Below, piece by piece: positions 1 through 11,169 of a stretch of DNA of 54,840 nt (position 1 is the stretch's first letter; every line of letters starts with the position of its first letter). The DNA is from Fragilaria crotonensis (taxonomy: Eukaryota > Bacillariophyta > Fragilariophyceae > Fragilariales > Fragilariaceae), in assembly GCA_022925895.1 (NCBI GenBank), contig JAKSYS010000413.1, positions 1 through 54,840 of the forward strand, written 5' to 3'. The position numbers and the translations under genes are program-made. The notes under the pieces were generated by a model. The model saw only the letters and a program-made list of their open reading frames with translations. It made no database searches and was not told the DNA's origin.

Positions 1-22
1 GCGGCGGTTCGAGTGCACACGG
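1..22 (+). repeat. Left terminal inverted repeat
   Basis: It matches the reverse complement of 1538-1559 at all 22 positions. Inward of base 22 the two ends no longer match. Confidence 0.75.
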
Positions 23-1537
23 TTTTTCCGGATTTTTTGTTCACGTTATGTAGCTGCTGGTACCAAATGTACTCTGACTGACGTTAGCAGGACAGGCTTC
101 ACACTTCAAAACCTGCTGGTAATTGTACCTGGTACCAGGTACATGTAGTCTATCATACCCGATTATTACGAAATAGGATGGCATCGCAATCTTTCATTAT
201 GATGCCATCGTGTCATGATTGCGCCAAGACAACATGTTTGAGCATTATGTACAATGCTATCTTCTTCTACATTAATAATACTATGAATTAAACAGACCAT
301 CAGAATCGGGAAAGAATGTGCATCACAACTTAGCAACTTTATTTCCCATGGGATAGTAACAAAGGAGCATGCAAACTGTGGTTGCAATTCAGCGGAGCCC
401 GGGACGCTTGAGTTGTCGGGAGGCCAATAATTCTCACTTATAAACGAATCAGATCTGGACAGATCTGGATTTACCGCAATGTCGTCCACTGCGTTGTCCA
501 GTTGTATTTACGGGTCAAGTCATTGGACGTCAGGCAAAACTGGTCAGTCTGAGGGTCGACGACCCAGCAGTCGCGTGTTGCATGCCCATCAAGGCCACCA
601 GGCTCTGGTACTGACTATACTACCACCAAGAAATTGAATGGAGGCTTCGGTGGCTCCATGTGCCGCTCGAATGAAATTGCATTTAGCAAAGAACTGTTTT
701 GGCAATATTGTTGTGTTGTTTCCGATATTGTTGTGTGTTGTTTCACTGGCTGCAGTGTTAGCTGCTGCAGAGAGGCTGGCGTCTCATTGCCAATTGATAC
801 TGACAAGAAGCAGTGAAAATAGCTCTATTGTGTCGAGCAAACGTCATCATCATAACAATCAAAGTGATCATCAATGGTCCTCTCACTTCAGGAGTCCGGA
901 GTCCAAAAGAGTAATGTTGCATTGTGATACTCTGCATTTGCTAAGAAGCTCTTCCAAACTGACATGAACGAGACCTGCTTCGCGACAACTGATTGCCCTG
1001 CTTCCAACAATTTCACAACCGACACCACACGCACTGTTGCTCACACAGACCACAAAATCTGCTCACGCCATTCCCATTCCCAATCGACATCGAAATGCCA
1101 GTGCCAAATTTGGTCCTCGTTCAGCGACATGACAAGTAGGCTTTACAGAGTGGCTCATCAATACAATTCTGCACCAAATCTCAAATGCAAATTCTTCTAT
1201 GCTGAAGCTGGTTGCAGCAGGTACTTGCAGCCTGTCAACAACAGCGGTGGGGACCACGAATGGAAGATTGTCATCACTTGGAACTTGCGGTCTCTTGATC
1301 TCTCTTGTCTTGCTCCTGGTACTAATGTGTATAATGTGAACACATTTCCAAGACGGAAGGCAAAGTTATGGTTTGTGCAACAGTGTAATCGGGGATGCCA
1401 TGGTCGCTCAAGGAAGGACGACGAGTGAGACTATGGCAGTCGGAGCACGTCGAATTTCCGTAGTAACAAGGACGTAGAATTACTACTAGGAGCTACGATG
1501 ATGACTGTTATAAAAACTGGCACGAATCTTCCTTCAA

Positions 1538-1559
1538 CCGTGTGCACTCGAACCGCCGC
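1538..1559 (-). repeat. Right terminal inverted repeat
   Basis: It is the perfect inverted partner of 1-22. Whether the repeat continues beyond 1559 cannot be tested, because the matching left sequence would lie outside the window. Confidence 0.75.
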
Positions 1560-2975
1560 ATTGGAGCTAGTAAATCTCAAGCTTTAAAAATTGATTTCGG
1601 CCCTTACTCAACTTCTTCATTTAACCTGGTACATCAAAATTAACTCGGCACACGTGTTCTCCATTGAGTTGACAGTTCCTGACCTATGCTTTTGAATGCA
1701 AAACTGGAACCATTTTTTCACGTGATTTTTAGGTGGACAAATAACACGGTTTCCCCGGATGTATAGTAGTACACAACCTACACAAGCCGCCACCTCGCAA
1801 AATCATGTCATGTCAGGCCTCAACTCACACATTGACAACTTCATTGCCTTTCACCTCAATTGAGCAAAAATGCTCTGCCTCTTGTAGGGGGTCCAAATCA
1901 GTACTCCAAATCGGTACTTTGGACTTTCCAAAAATGGTAGATCCTCAAATTGAATGTTTGGTACCGATTTTTTGTGGTAATGCCTCCGAACTCTGCATTT
2001 GTTACTCAAATCGGGTTACTTTGATAAATTTGTCAAAATGTACCGTACAGTCATGTTTCTTTGCAAATGTTGGCAACATCTGAATGCAATCCCATCATTA
2101 AGTTGCTCTTTTAAAGACATGAGGATCATTGTTTTTCACTCTGTCAATGAATTGTGTATGGAACAGCATCATGGTCTCAACAATGGACTGATGATTTTGC
2201 TTTTCATTTTTATAATCACAATTACAAACAGTACCGAGTTTGCTTACTACCGGTTTAGACCAACCCTTCAGTAAAGATTTGACTAGTTTGGATTCCAATT
2301 GGTGCTGTCCAACACAAGGGTAAGCATTTCTGAGCTTGACAAGTAGGGGTTCTTAGTGAGTCACTAGTCATACATGAATCAGTATTACTGCTTGAGTGCT
2401 CCAGTTCCTACTACCTGGGCAACAGAATCATCCCTCTATGGATGGGAATCAAATCATCACTCCCAACTCCCGACTCTCGACCTCTCTATACAACATCTCC
2501 ACGAGGAATCCATTTTCCCTCATTCATCTTATTAACAAATGACTCTCTGTTCTGTTTTGAACCTCAGGACATTCATTTGAACTTAGAATGGGCAGGTAGA
2601 CTCCACGAAAATGTCAGTCGTGAAGACAAGTCACATTCATGCACGTTGCCTGCAACTCTATGTGCAATGGATTCTGTCTATAGAGATCAGCTTTCACTTA
2701 TCCCAATTGTGAGATTAATAGGATTCTGTCTTTTGAGATCAGCTTTCACGTCTCCCAATTGTGAGATCAATAATTCTATAAGCACACAGCTTTCTATTCT
2801 ACACCTTAACGATCGCCACCGTTCCCAGGTCACGAAACTCTGCAAGCAATTATCGAGTAGTGCTTCCCGAACAGTGTCAAGAACAAGCCCGGTCAGCGTG
2901 TACGTACAGAAGCGGCGAACATACCGGGGAGAGGAAACCTGGACTCGATCGGGTTTAAGGCAAGCGTAGTCGTAT
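1560..2975. other. Intergenic, no recognisable gene
   Basis: A 175-codon open frame (2442-2969, +) crosses the tandem duplication at 2669-2772 and has no recognisable domain, so I do not call it a gene. A short stretch at 1743-1760 resembles the inner end of the left terminal repeat (acacggtttttccggat), which may be a trace of another transposon end. Confidence 0.5.
2669..2772. repeat. 52-bp tandem duplication, two copies
   Basis: The unit beginning ggattctgtc and ending gagattaata (2669-2720) is followed directly by a second copy (2721-2772) with a few substitutions. Confidence 0.8.
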
Positions 2976-4635
2976 CTATCGTATCAAGGCTTCGCCTCTT
3001 AATGCATCTGAGACGCTTGCCATTATCGCGTCCACGTCAAAACGGAAATCTGCGCTGAGTTGGGAGCTTTGGCTTGCCTCTCGAAGCGTTTGCACCCATT
3101 TTTGTATTGCATGCTTATGTTCCGTGTGCTTTCTCCTACCTGCCTGACGTTTGACAAGCGCATTCATGATTAGGTCGTTTCCAGTATAAGCAAGGTCTTC
3201 ATCAGCCTCTTCCTTCAAAGTTTGACTCGAACAGTGACCTCCGCATCAGTCAAGAATGCTGTATCCAAGTCATTCGCGGTAACGAGAGCTGTAGATGGAC
3301 CCTGGCTTGAGCCTGCGGAGTGATGTCTGGAGGTTGAAATTGGTGCCCGGTCTTCAGCTCGAAGGATTCGAGGAGGAGGCGGTCCCTCCGCGTGCGATAC
3401 GACTTCACCCCAGGGCGTTTCGCCGCTGGTCGAAAGAAAGGGCGCAACTCCCTTCTTCCTCTGCATCTCTGCGAAACAAAGGCTGCAATTTGCTCTGCTC
3501 AGGGGAGGAGCAAGACGAGATTCCTCCCGAGTTCATGAAAGTGCCCCCACCACACGGAACGCGTGAGGGTCACGGCCGTCGAAACCTTTTTCGGCAAAGA
3601 AATGGGGTTTCCATCATACTCCACTTTTCGCCCAATGAGTTGTTCGTTGACTTTAAACATGTCTGCCTCAGTCCACCCACTGATTTCGCCCGCACTGGCT
3701 AAGCCACTCGTAGTTAGAGGATCATCGTCTCGTACACGACCGCGACTATTGTTCCTCCCTCTGCTGCTATTATTCGCGCTTCTCGGCTTCTTTGTGCTCG
3801 AAGGTCGTTTCGGCCCAGGGGTTGGCTGTTTCTTTCCCGGTCGACTTCGCGTCTTGATCCAACGTCTTAGCTGTTTCATGAACGGTAGGACGGCGAAGGA
3901 CTTCTTAGGAATATCATCCACGCTATGCCATTGTACGTCAGCAACTTCTTTCCTTGCGACTGGGGCAAAAGGAAAATCGATTGGCACGCCTCGGCAAACA
4001 TACATGGTTCTTCTCTTTCCGGCATCGATAACGACTAGCGCGTCCTCCTCTTGAAGTGGTTTCCACGAAATTAGTTCGCCAGAATCAAGCATTCGCTTTG
4101 TCTCGCCAAGGGAGCAATTAGGATCGAATCCAGTTTCTTCGTAGGTTTCCCGAGCTCCGGCGTCCGTTCCAGTCTCGTGTTGGTTTACTTTTCCTGCGGG
4201 GTAAGTCCACGAGTTGCTCTGCCAGACTTTACAGAGAATCATCTTGGTGCAATCTTCATTGAGAAGAATTGTTCCATACGTGGAGATCCCTCGTTTATAC
4301 GCAGAAAACTGTTCCCACATCTTGGCAAAGGATTCCTCCGCCAATAAGGGCGATATCTGAAACATCTTCAAAGCGAACGGCTTCAAGGACTTAAAACGCG
4401 GGAGGGGAAGGTCGCTATTGTCGCAGTGAAAATCGTCATAAAACCAATATGCTTGTTCCAATTGAAAAAAAATGCGATCAGCTGTTTCCAACTCTTCAGG
4501 AGGCACATTCAATAAAAACCTTGTATGAACATCATCCATCGCATCGTCGTACGCTCGACTGACAGCGTTGTCCAACATATCGCTCATGTTTATGCGTGTG
4601 TTCTTCAAGAGTGTATTCAAAATGGGAGTGAACAA
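2976..4635 (-). CDS. DCP2: mRNA-decapping enzyme DCP2 (Nudix hydrolase), frameshifted
   Basis: DCP2 removes the m7G cap from mRNA in the cytoplasm, committing it to 5'-3' decay. The first 378 codons show the family order: an N-terminal regulatory domain (about 20-105, with AYWFYDDF), then a Nudix domain (about 118-260). The Nudix box at about 148-170 reads GKVNQHE...ARETYEETGF and keeps the metal-binding RETYEE glutamates. A basic, Ser/Arg-rich tail follows from about 262. Near 3600 the frame breaks in a C run; the next frame continues with GFDGRDPHAFRVVG. Further shifts lie near 3545, 3450 and 3230, and the last frame ends DALRGEALIR at 2976. The shifts fit one- or two-base losses, so I treat this as one gene that may be intact in the organism. 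The start could instead be Met17 (4587). Confidence 0.85.
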
Positions 4636-4754
4636 AGGAAGGCGCCTTCACTCTTCACCTCCGAGATGTCACTGAAGTGGAGAGCGTGCATCTTTAGAAC
4701 ATCCTGGGCACTGGGCACTGGGCACCGGTGCATGGGGACAACAGGACACAGTAA
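4636..4754. promoter_or_regulatory. Short upstream region of DCP2, cut by Copia-I
   Basis: Only about 120 bp separate the DCP2 start from the Copia-I left LTR, so the element has landed in the DCP2 promoter region. The stretch holds short repeats (ctgggcactgggcactgggcac) and ends with acaggacaca, which also occurs directly after the right LTR. Confidence 0.4.
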
Positions 4755-4950
4755 GTTTAAGTACGGATGCTACGAGAGAATATGGTGCTACGTAGAGATT
4801 TGGTATATCCTACGCCGTAAGCGGGTGTCACCCAAAGCACGTAATCACTCTTTTATCTCTTACTACGTTTTTAGTTGCCCTTTTGTTCTTCCTCTCGTTT
4901 ACCCGTAGCACACTAAGGTAAGAATCCGCAACTACGTACGAATTCGAACG
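4755..4950 (+). repeat. Copia-I 5' LTR
   Basis: It runs from gtttaagtacgg to aattcgaacg and matches 10345-10539 apart from a handful of substitutions and one single-base length difference. It contains a TATA-like ggtatatcc motif. Confidence 0.88.
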
Positions 4951-4964
4951 GTTTATCAGACCCA
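4951..4964 (+). other. Copia-I putative primer-binding site (half-tRNA type)
   Basis: gtttatcagaccca follows the 5' LTR directly. Its reverse complement tgggtctgataaac reads like a tRNA anticodon arm with loop CTGATAA (anticodon GAU, isoleucine), not like a CCA 3' end. The same 14-mer occurs at 11156-11169 ahead of Copia-II. Priming from an internal tRNA fragment is known for Drosophila copia (initiator Met); its use here, and the tRNA-Ile identity, are inference. Confidence 0.5.
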
Positions 4965-5365
4965 ATAAACGACAATGGGCGCGAAACGTAAGCACAGAGG
5001 GGAGAATGACGGAGAGTGTTACCCTCATCGTCGTTGAAGATTTTGGATTTCGTTGCCTCTCCATGAACACGATGTATACTATGCGCTACTGCGGAATACG
5101 TAGAAATCAGAATTTCACAGATATGATATCCGGTATACGCTGTTCGTAAGATATTTCTTGGCCACATGGCGGGCGTCAGCGATCGGTATCATGATGGACT
5201 CACGTTCTATAATTGGCCACTGGCTCCGTGAGGAACAAACACGCTGAGGTCAGGACTGATCACCCTGTACCGACCGGATTGTGACCGCCGCACACCCTGC
5301 CCATTGTGGTACGGGCCGGACGACAGACCAAACAAACACGTACTAACGCATAAGCGCCCACGCAG

Positions 5366-6883
5366 ATGGACGCTGAACCGGTTGCCGCCGTTGCGAATGA
5401 CGCTGTTGTTGTCGACGTGGAACCACCAAACCCCATTCATGATGTACTCGTGACTTGTGGTGGCGAACGCTGCGCATCGTGCTACGCTTATTGAAATCGA
5501 AGGACTTGATTCGATTGCTGCATTCACATCTATGGGTGGTGACGGAGACATCACCGAGATGGCAAAACGCATGGCATCGCGGCCATCGGTTGCAGCAAGG
5601 AGGGTAATCCTGAACAATGCAAATCAAGAAACCCAAGCCCTTGTGTACTGGGTTAAGGACTATGATAGACGCGGAATGCAGGCTGCACCCGAGTTGTGGA
5701 CCGTGGGAGATGAACAAGGCGATGGAACGCAAAGAATCCGAGTATAATTATGGTAAGATTGATGTTGATATCATCGACCCCGGCAAGTGCCAGACCAATT
5801 TGGGTGGACACAGAATGCAACGATCGCCGCAAAGCTGGAACGAATCGTCCGTCCGAGTGATAGTGACGAACTCTTCTTGAAGATGACGAAGGCGCCGTTT
5901 CCAGATGCCGCTGACTGGTGAGAACTTTAAACGTGACAACAAACTGGTGTACCAGATGTTGAAGTCGGCATGTATTAAGTCTGACGCTTGGACGTGGATC
6001 CAGTCATATGACCGTGCCTCAGACGGCAGGAAGGCGTGGCTAGCCCTTGTTGCCCACTACGATGGGACAGGGAGTTGAACAAACGAGTCGAAGGGCTAAG
6101 GAAGAGCTCGCGCGTTTACACTACAAGGACGAGAAGATTTTTCCGTTCGAGAAGTATGTTACCAAACTTAAGGAGACCTTCTTTGTCTTGGAGAAGGATA
6201 AACATGAAGAGCTGACTGGTAAGCAGCAAGTTGACATCCTCCTCCGAGGAATCAGATCCACCGATACGGGCATCACTTCTGCGAAGATCAACGTATATCA
6301 AAGTTTCCGGTCAGATTTTAACAAGGCTGCAGAATTTCTTTCTGGCCTCATTGCGAATATGCACGCGTCTGCACAACTCGACTATGCTAACCGCCAGCAA
6401 TCGGGCAACAAACGCCGTTACGTAAGCGCCATGGGAACCAACGATCAACGCGGTGGTCGTGGTCGTGCGCGTCAGGGTGGTGGCCGATCTGGCCAGCGTA
6501 CCGGCCGTGGAGGTGGACAAGGCCGCGGTGGCCGTGGTCGCGGCAACGAACGTCGTACGTATGCGAACAATGTTGACATCACCGACCCTCATCGGAACTT
6601 TACGTCCGACGAATGGGAACGGCTCGGATCAATGCGATCATACGTCTTACAATTGCGAGAAGGCTGTCGTGGAGGGCACGGACGTGGTGACCGTAACCAA
6701 AACTACGGCAATGCCAATCGGACAACCAGCAGTGTTGCGACGAACAACAATGACAACGGCACTTCTAACGACAGCAGCAACGGAAACAATGTCTCGGCCA
6801 ACAACTCCGTTGTCTCGGAAATTACTGAGCGTGGCTCTCAGAACGGCCGGAGTTTTGGCCGTGGTGCATACAACAATACCTGA
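5366..6883 (+). pseudogene. Copia-I gag, frameshifted
   Basis: Gag forms the particle that packages element RNA. The likely ATG is at 5366 (MDAEPVAAVA). Coding similarity then moves through several frames: GLDSIAAFTSMGGDGDITE near 5500, NYGKIDVDIIDPGKC near 5750, and DAWTWIQSYD...LALVAHYDG near 5980. It ends in a long open stretch (6047-6883) holding the helical Gag core and an Arg/Gly-rich, nucleic-acid-binding tail (about 6440-6560). I see no CCHC zinc knuckle; the RGG-like tail may take its place. At least two upstream shifts are not simple one-base losses. The frame ends in TGA at 6881-6883, but the same frame continues open into the protease. Confidence 0.8.
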
Positions 6884-8590
6884 AACGCGGATGCCAGTGA
6901 TGCACGTTCTGTGCAAGTGCTAATCTCCAGCGCACGTCGTACCACTGGCCCCACACACCACCATTCGAAACAAACTAACCCCGGTAAGATTGCCATGAAC
7001 GAAATTGACAACCATGCCGACACAATTTGTGCTGGGCCGAATTGAAACTCCTCGAGCTTTCAGGCGAGTATTGCAATGTTTCACCTCTTCTGACTACCAG
7101 CCGAAACAAGACGTTCCGATCGCGAAGTGCGCAACTGCGTATACGTGCCCTGACAGTGGCGCATCTGTGGTGCTTGTCGCCGACCAAGTTTTATGGTTCG
7201 GTGACGAATTGCATTGCTCGCTCATTAACCCACACCAGATACGTTCTCACGGATTCAGTGTGTGACGACCCGTGGGACCCGCATCGCGCACTGGGCATTG
7301 ACTTGACTCCTTTTCATACCTCTTGTCGCATCGGGTCCGAATCTTCAATTTGAATCTCGCGTGCCTACGGACTGGGAGATATCCATCTCCCGATCATCGA
7401 CATCACTGCTCCTACATGGAATCCCGCGGACCTACACATGTCTGGGCCGCGTTCGACTATGACGCGTGTTGTCGACTGTATATCGACCGCTCAGCGGGAT
7501 ATATGGTCCCATTCGACAGCACCCTCGCGGCGATTTCACTCGCCTTGATTCGCGATGCGTCTCCTCGTTGTATGCAACGCTGTCCTCGTGCACGGTGCAC
7601 TTACGGGGACGACTAACACGGAGAACGCTGAGATAAGTGCAACGTTTACGAGTGAACGACATTCGAGTGTCAACTTTGAGAATCTCAGTCGCAATGGAAT
7701 ATCGGCCTTGAAACGGCCAAGCGAACTTTACAGGTGACAACGCAGCGCGGTGTTAGAACCGCAGTCCATCCCTTGCATCGTCGGTATCGTGTCGATCATT
7801 TACATTTGAACCGCCGACGCTTAAACGGGGACTGGTTCACTGATACGCTGTTCTCGAAGGTAGTATCGATACAAGGTAACACGTGTGCGCAAGTGTTTAC
7901 TAACGGGAATTTCACTACTGTGCATCCACTCGACTCGAAATCTAAAGTCGCACAAGCTTTGACTGAATTTGCCGACGACATCGGGATTCCCGACTCCCTG
8001 CTGTCCGATGGAGCACCAGAGGTTATCGGCCCGAAGACCGACTTTATGAAAGAGGTCAATCGATTGAAGATCCGTTTAAAACGCTCCGAAGCAGGCCGTT
8101 CGAACCAGAATTACGCTGCTGAGAGAGAGATTGGTGAGTTGAAAAAGCGATGGAGGAATCGCATGCTGAAGCGAAAGGTGCCACCACGTTTGTGGGATTA
8201 TGGCCTGGTCTACGAGACCAACATCCTGAATAGGATACCGCGTGGTCAACAGCAACGGACCGGCATTGTATTGATAACTGGCGAGACTCCGGATATCTCT
8301 GAATGGCTCGACTTCCAGTTCTATGATCGAGTGTGGTACTATGACCAGAAGAAGATCGAGATCGACGGCAGCGGACGACGCCTCGCACGTTGGTTGGGGG
8401 TTGCGCATCGAGTCGGAAGTGACCTTTGTTATTGGCTATTGCTTGAGTCCGGCAAGGTGATTGCCCGCACAACAGTACAACATGTCGTACGTGACGACTA
8501 CCTGAACGATGATATCAGGCGCGAAATTGAAAGGTTCGATCAAGTGGTTGACGAGCAATTATCAGACCAGAACTTCATGGCTGAGGGACA
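6884..8590 (+). pseudogene. Copia-I pol: protease and integrase, frameshifted
   Basis: Directly after the gag TGA, the same frame continues to MNEIDNHADTICAGPN (about 6988-7035), which carries the DxHAD form of the retroviral-type aspartic protease site. A one-base loss at about 7034 breaks the frame; protease sequence continues as GDELHCSLINPHQIRSHG. Integrase begins near 7614 with a region rich in SSERHSS-like and LHRRYRVDHLHL motifs. The D-D-E core is recognisable by FSKVVSIQGNTCAQVF, DSLLSDGAPEVIG and NYAAEREIGELKKRW, with candidate catalytic D, D and E. The stretch from 7734 stays open through the integrase and beyond (to 9506), the best-preserved part of the element. A protease-integrase polyprotein would be expected to be cleaved by the protease. 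Confidence 0.85.
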
Positions 8591-10203
8591 CGATGGATTT
8601 TATATCCAAGATGAGTTGACTGATACGGTGACGTGTGTTGCGCCAGTTCTTGACGATGTGGATGATGGCGACATGCCCTTCCCCGACTCACGTGAGGCCG
8701 ACGATATTGACGACAAATTACTTGATAAGTATCTGAATGCAGAATTAATATTTGACGTTGGCACGGGAAGCAAACGTAAGGGCCGAGTGGTCAAGCGTGC
8801 AAAAGGAACCTCGGGCGAGCCGATTGGTCGCGCGCATTCTAACCCTCTGTTCGACACTCGTGAGTACGTTGTGGAATTCACAGACGGGTCTACCGAAAAC
8901 TATTTTGCAAATGTCATCGCGGAGTGCATGTACGCACTGGTTGATTCAGAAGGCAATCAGTACCAATTGTTAAGTGAGATTACTGATCACCGCTCTGATA
9001 ATTCGGCAATACCGGTTGCCGATGGATATGTGACAAGTCGAAATGGGAATCAACGCTACTGGCGGACCACCCATAAGTTTGGGATTCGAGTGCCAAAGAC
9101 TGTTGAGGAGGCATTGGCGATAGATGAGGAGACCGGAACAGATTTCTGGCGCAAGGCGTTGGGTAAGGAGATGACTAAAGTCAAAGTTGCATGGAAGAAT
9201 ATGGCCGGGATAACGCCCGAACAGGTTCGTACAGGTAAGGAGCCTTCTATGATTGGATTCCAGGAGATTCGATGTCACGTTATCTTCGACGTAAAGATGG
9301 ACTTTACTCGCAAGGCGAGGTTTGTTGCCGGTGGGCATACAACCGACACACCATCTTCGATTACGTACTCGAGCGTGGTGTCACGTGACAGTGTACGACT
9401 TGCATTCTTAATCGCGGGCCTCTATGATATGGTGCTTGTTTACGTCGATGATATTCCTACAGCTGATCGGTATCCTTCGTTGGGCAATCGAGCTTGGACG
9501 GCTTGACATATTTGTTGAAGTGTCGCAGTTGTCCCAACATCAAGCGTTGCCGCGTCGTGGTCATCTTGAAGCGTTATATCATATATTTGCATACCTCAAG
9601 AAGCACGAGAACGGCGCGCGAATCGTTTTCGATCCGAAAACCCCAGATATTGATGAACGTGTGTTCAATTCAAACGCCGACTGGCGCGACTTTTACGGGG
9701 ACGTTCAGGAGGAAATGCCGCCGAATATGCCAGAGCCAAAAGGTAAAAGTGTGACCATTTCTTGCTTTGTCGATGCTAACCATGCGGGTAATGTTATCAC
9801 TCGCCGATCGCACACTGGGATCATTGTTTATGTGCAGAATGCACCGATCATCTGGTTTTCCAAGCGTCAGAATACTGTGGAGGCTTCCAGTTTTGGGAGC
9901 GAGTTCGTGGCTCTACGAACGGCTAAAGATATTATTGTCGCGTTGCGATACAAGCTCCGAATGTTCGGCGTACCGATTGACGGTCCGGCCAATGTCTTTT
10001 GTGATAATAACGGCGTCGTCAAGAACACAACTATCCCGGAATCGATGTTGACGAAGAAACAAAATGCGATCAATTATCACGTCGTTCGCGAGGCCGTTGC
10101 AGCCCGAATCAGAAGATGGAATGACAAATCTTGCAGATTTATTCACGAAGGTATTGACTGCCGATCGACGTCGCAGTTTGTGTCGGCACATTATGTATTG
10201 AAG
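8591..10203 (+). pseudogene. Copia-I pol: deleted reverse transcriptase and RNase H
   Basis: A linker with SNPLFDTREYVVEF and EGNQYQLLSEITDHRSDNSA leads into the RT N-terminus (FVAGGHTTDTPSSITYSSVV, near 9320). RT then jumps from RLAFLIAGL straight to YDMVLVYVDDI, so the palm and fingers normally between them are absent. A second jump follows YVDDI, before QLIGILRWAIELGRLDI near 9470. RNase H is fairly complete: CFVDANHAGN, EASSFGSEFVAL and VFCDNNGVV hold the acidic residues. The frame shifts again near 10115; the true C-terminus reads TNLADLFTKVLTADRRRSLC and stops at about 10203. The two deletions make the RT non-functional. Confidence 0.85.
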
Positions 10204-10344
10204 TATGCCCTGGGTTATTGGTCGTCTGTGTGGGCAGGGCCTTTTACCCCCTGCAACGGATACGATCCGTGGGCTCATCGTTACCAGGTCGCGGAGGAAT
10301 TAGTTTAAATTATTCGCGTGTACGGTTCATAATTTACGGGGACC

Positions 10345-10539
10345 GTTTAAGTACGGATGCTACGAGAGAATATGGTACTACGTAGGATTTGGTATATCCT
10401 ACTCCGTAAGCGGGTGTCACCCAAAGCACGTAATCACTCTTTTATCTCTTACTACGTTTTTACTTGCCCTTTTGTTCTTCCTCTCGTTTACCCGTAGCAC
10501 ACTAGGGTAAGAATCCGCAACTACGTACGAATTCGAACG
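10345..10539 (+). repeat. Copia-I 3' LTR
   Basis: It is the second copy of 4755-4950 and ends aattcgaacg. acaggacaca follows at 10540-10549. Confidence 0.88.
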
Positions 10540-11155
10540 ACAGGACACAAGCCTGTGATGATATATAGCGGTTACTGACATGGAAACTACTATCGCACCG
10601 TACAGACTACACACATTTTCAGTCGCGGTTCAGTCGCACATGGGAGATAGCCACAAAATGCAAGTCACGGTCATCGAAACAAGAGGTCCAAAGGTCTAAA
10701 AGCTATGTACGATATTCGGGTGATGGGATGTCCGTGAGGAAGGACAACTGACAGACCCAGGCCCAACGTCAGAAGTTGAGGCAGCGATCACAACCGCAAC
10801 GAACGGCAAAGAAAAAGCCAGAGACTACTAGACACTAGCAATTAAGTTATCTTATAATCCTTTTATCAACAACCTTTGATAGGAGCTCGACCAACCATCG
10901 TCATTTGGACATAGTCCTCATTACGGTGCTTGGTTATAATCCCACAAGCCACCTTCGGATTTCTCGGTTGGTCCTTGGGTCTTCTACATATACGGTGATT
11001 TGATTGACACGTACTGACCGACTCGACTAAAATGATGCGTAAATCCGACAGTACCTGGTACCATACGATAACAGTAGTTGAACCCGACAATGCGAATACT
11101 GCATCAACTCGATTACGCTCGTTCCTCTTCTCACATCGAATGCATATTTCGCTCA
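10540..11155. other. Intergenic between Copia-I and Copia-II
   Basis: No recognisable gene. If the 14-mer at 11156 is a primer-binding site, the lost or decayed 5' LTR of Copia-II should lie here, but I find no matching second copy in the window. Confidence 0.4.
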
Positions 11156-11169
11156 GTTTATCAGACCCA
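11156..11169 (+). other. Copia-II putative primer-binding site
   Basis: gtttatcagaccca is identical to the 14 bases after the Copia-I 5' LTR. A chance 14-base match in a window this size is unlikely. Confidence 0.42.

Larger units (their letters stand above)
1..1559. mobile_element. Non-autonomous TIR DNA transposon (MITE-like)
   Basis: The first 22 bases of the window (gcggcggttcgagtgcacac plus gg) return as a perfect reverse complement at 1538-1559. The interval between holds no convincing protein, only short open frames without recognisable motifs, so this is a non-autonomous element of about 1.56 kb. The window starts exactly at the left repeat, so the repeat could extend further out and the left target-site duplication cannot be seen. 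The right flank begins attggagctag. The superfamily is undetermined. A perfect 18-bp palindrome lies at 125-142. Confidence 0.7.
4755..10539 (+). mobile_element. Copia-I, Ty1/copia LTR retrotransposon, non-autonomous
   Basis: Two direct repeats of about 195 bp (4755-4950, 10345-10539) enclose gag, protease, integrase, RT and RNase H in copia order. The LTRs differ at roughly five or six positions, so the insertion is not brand new. The LTRs lack the usual TG...CA ends. The 10-mer acaggacaca sits at 4741-4750 and 10540-10549; a 5-bp duplication touching both LTRs is not clear. The purine-rich acggggacc just before the right LTR is a candidate polypurine tract. Coding parts carry frameshifts, an in-frame stop between gag and protease, and two deletions in RT, so it cannot move on its own. 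Confidence 0.92.

Noticed and set aside
2442-2969. 175-codon open frame on the + strand
   Set aside because: It overlaps a 52-bp tandem duplication, shows no domain, and stops just before the DCP2 3' end; likely chance.
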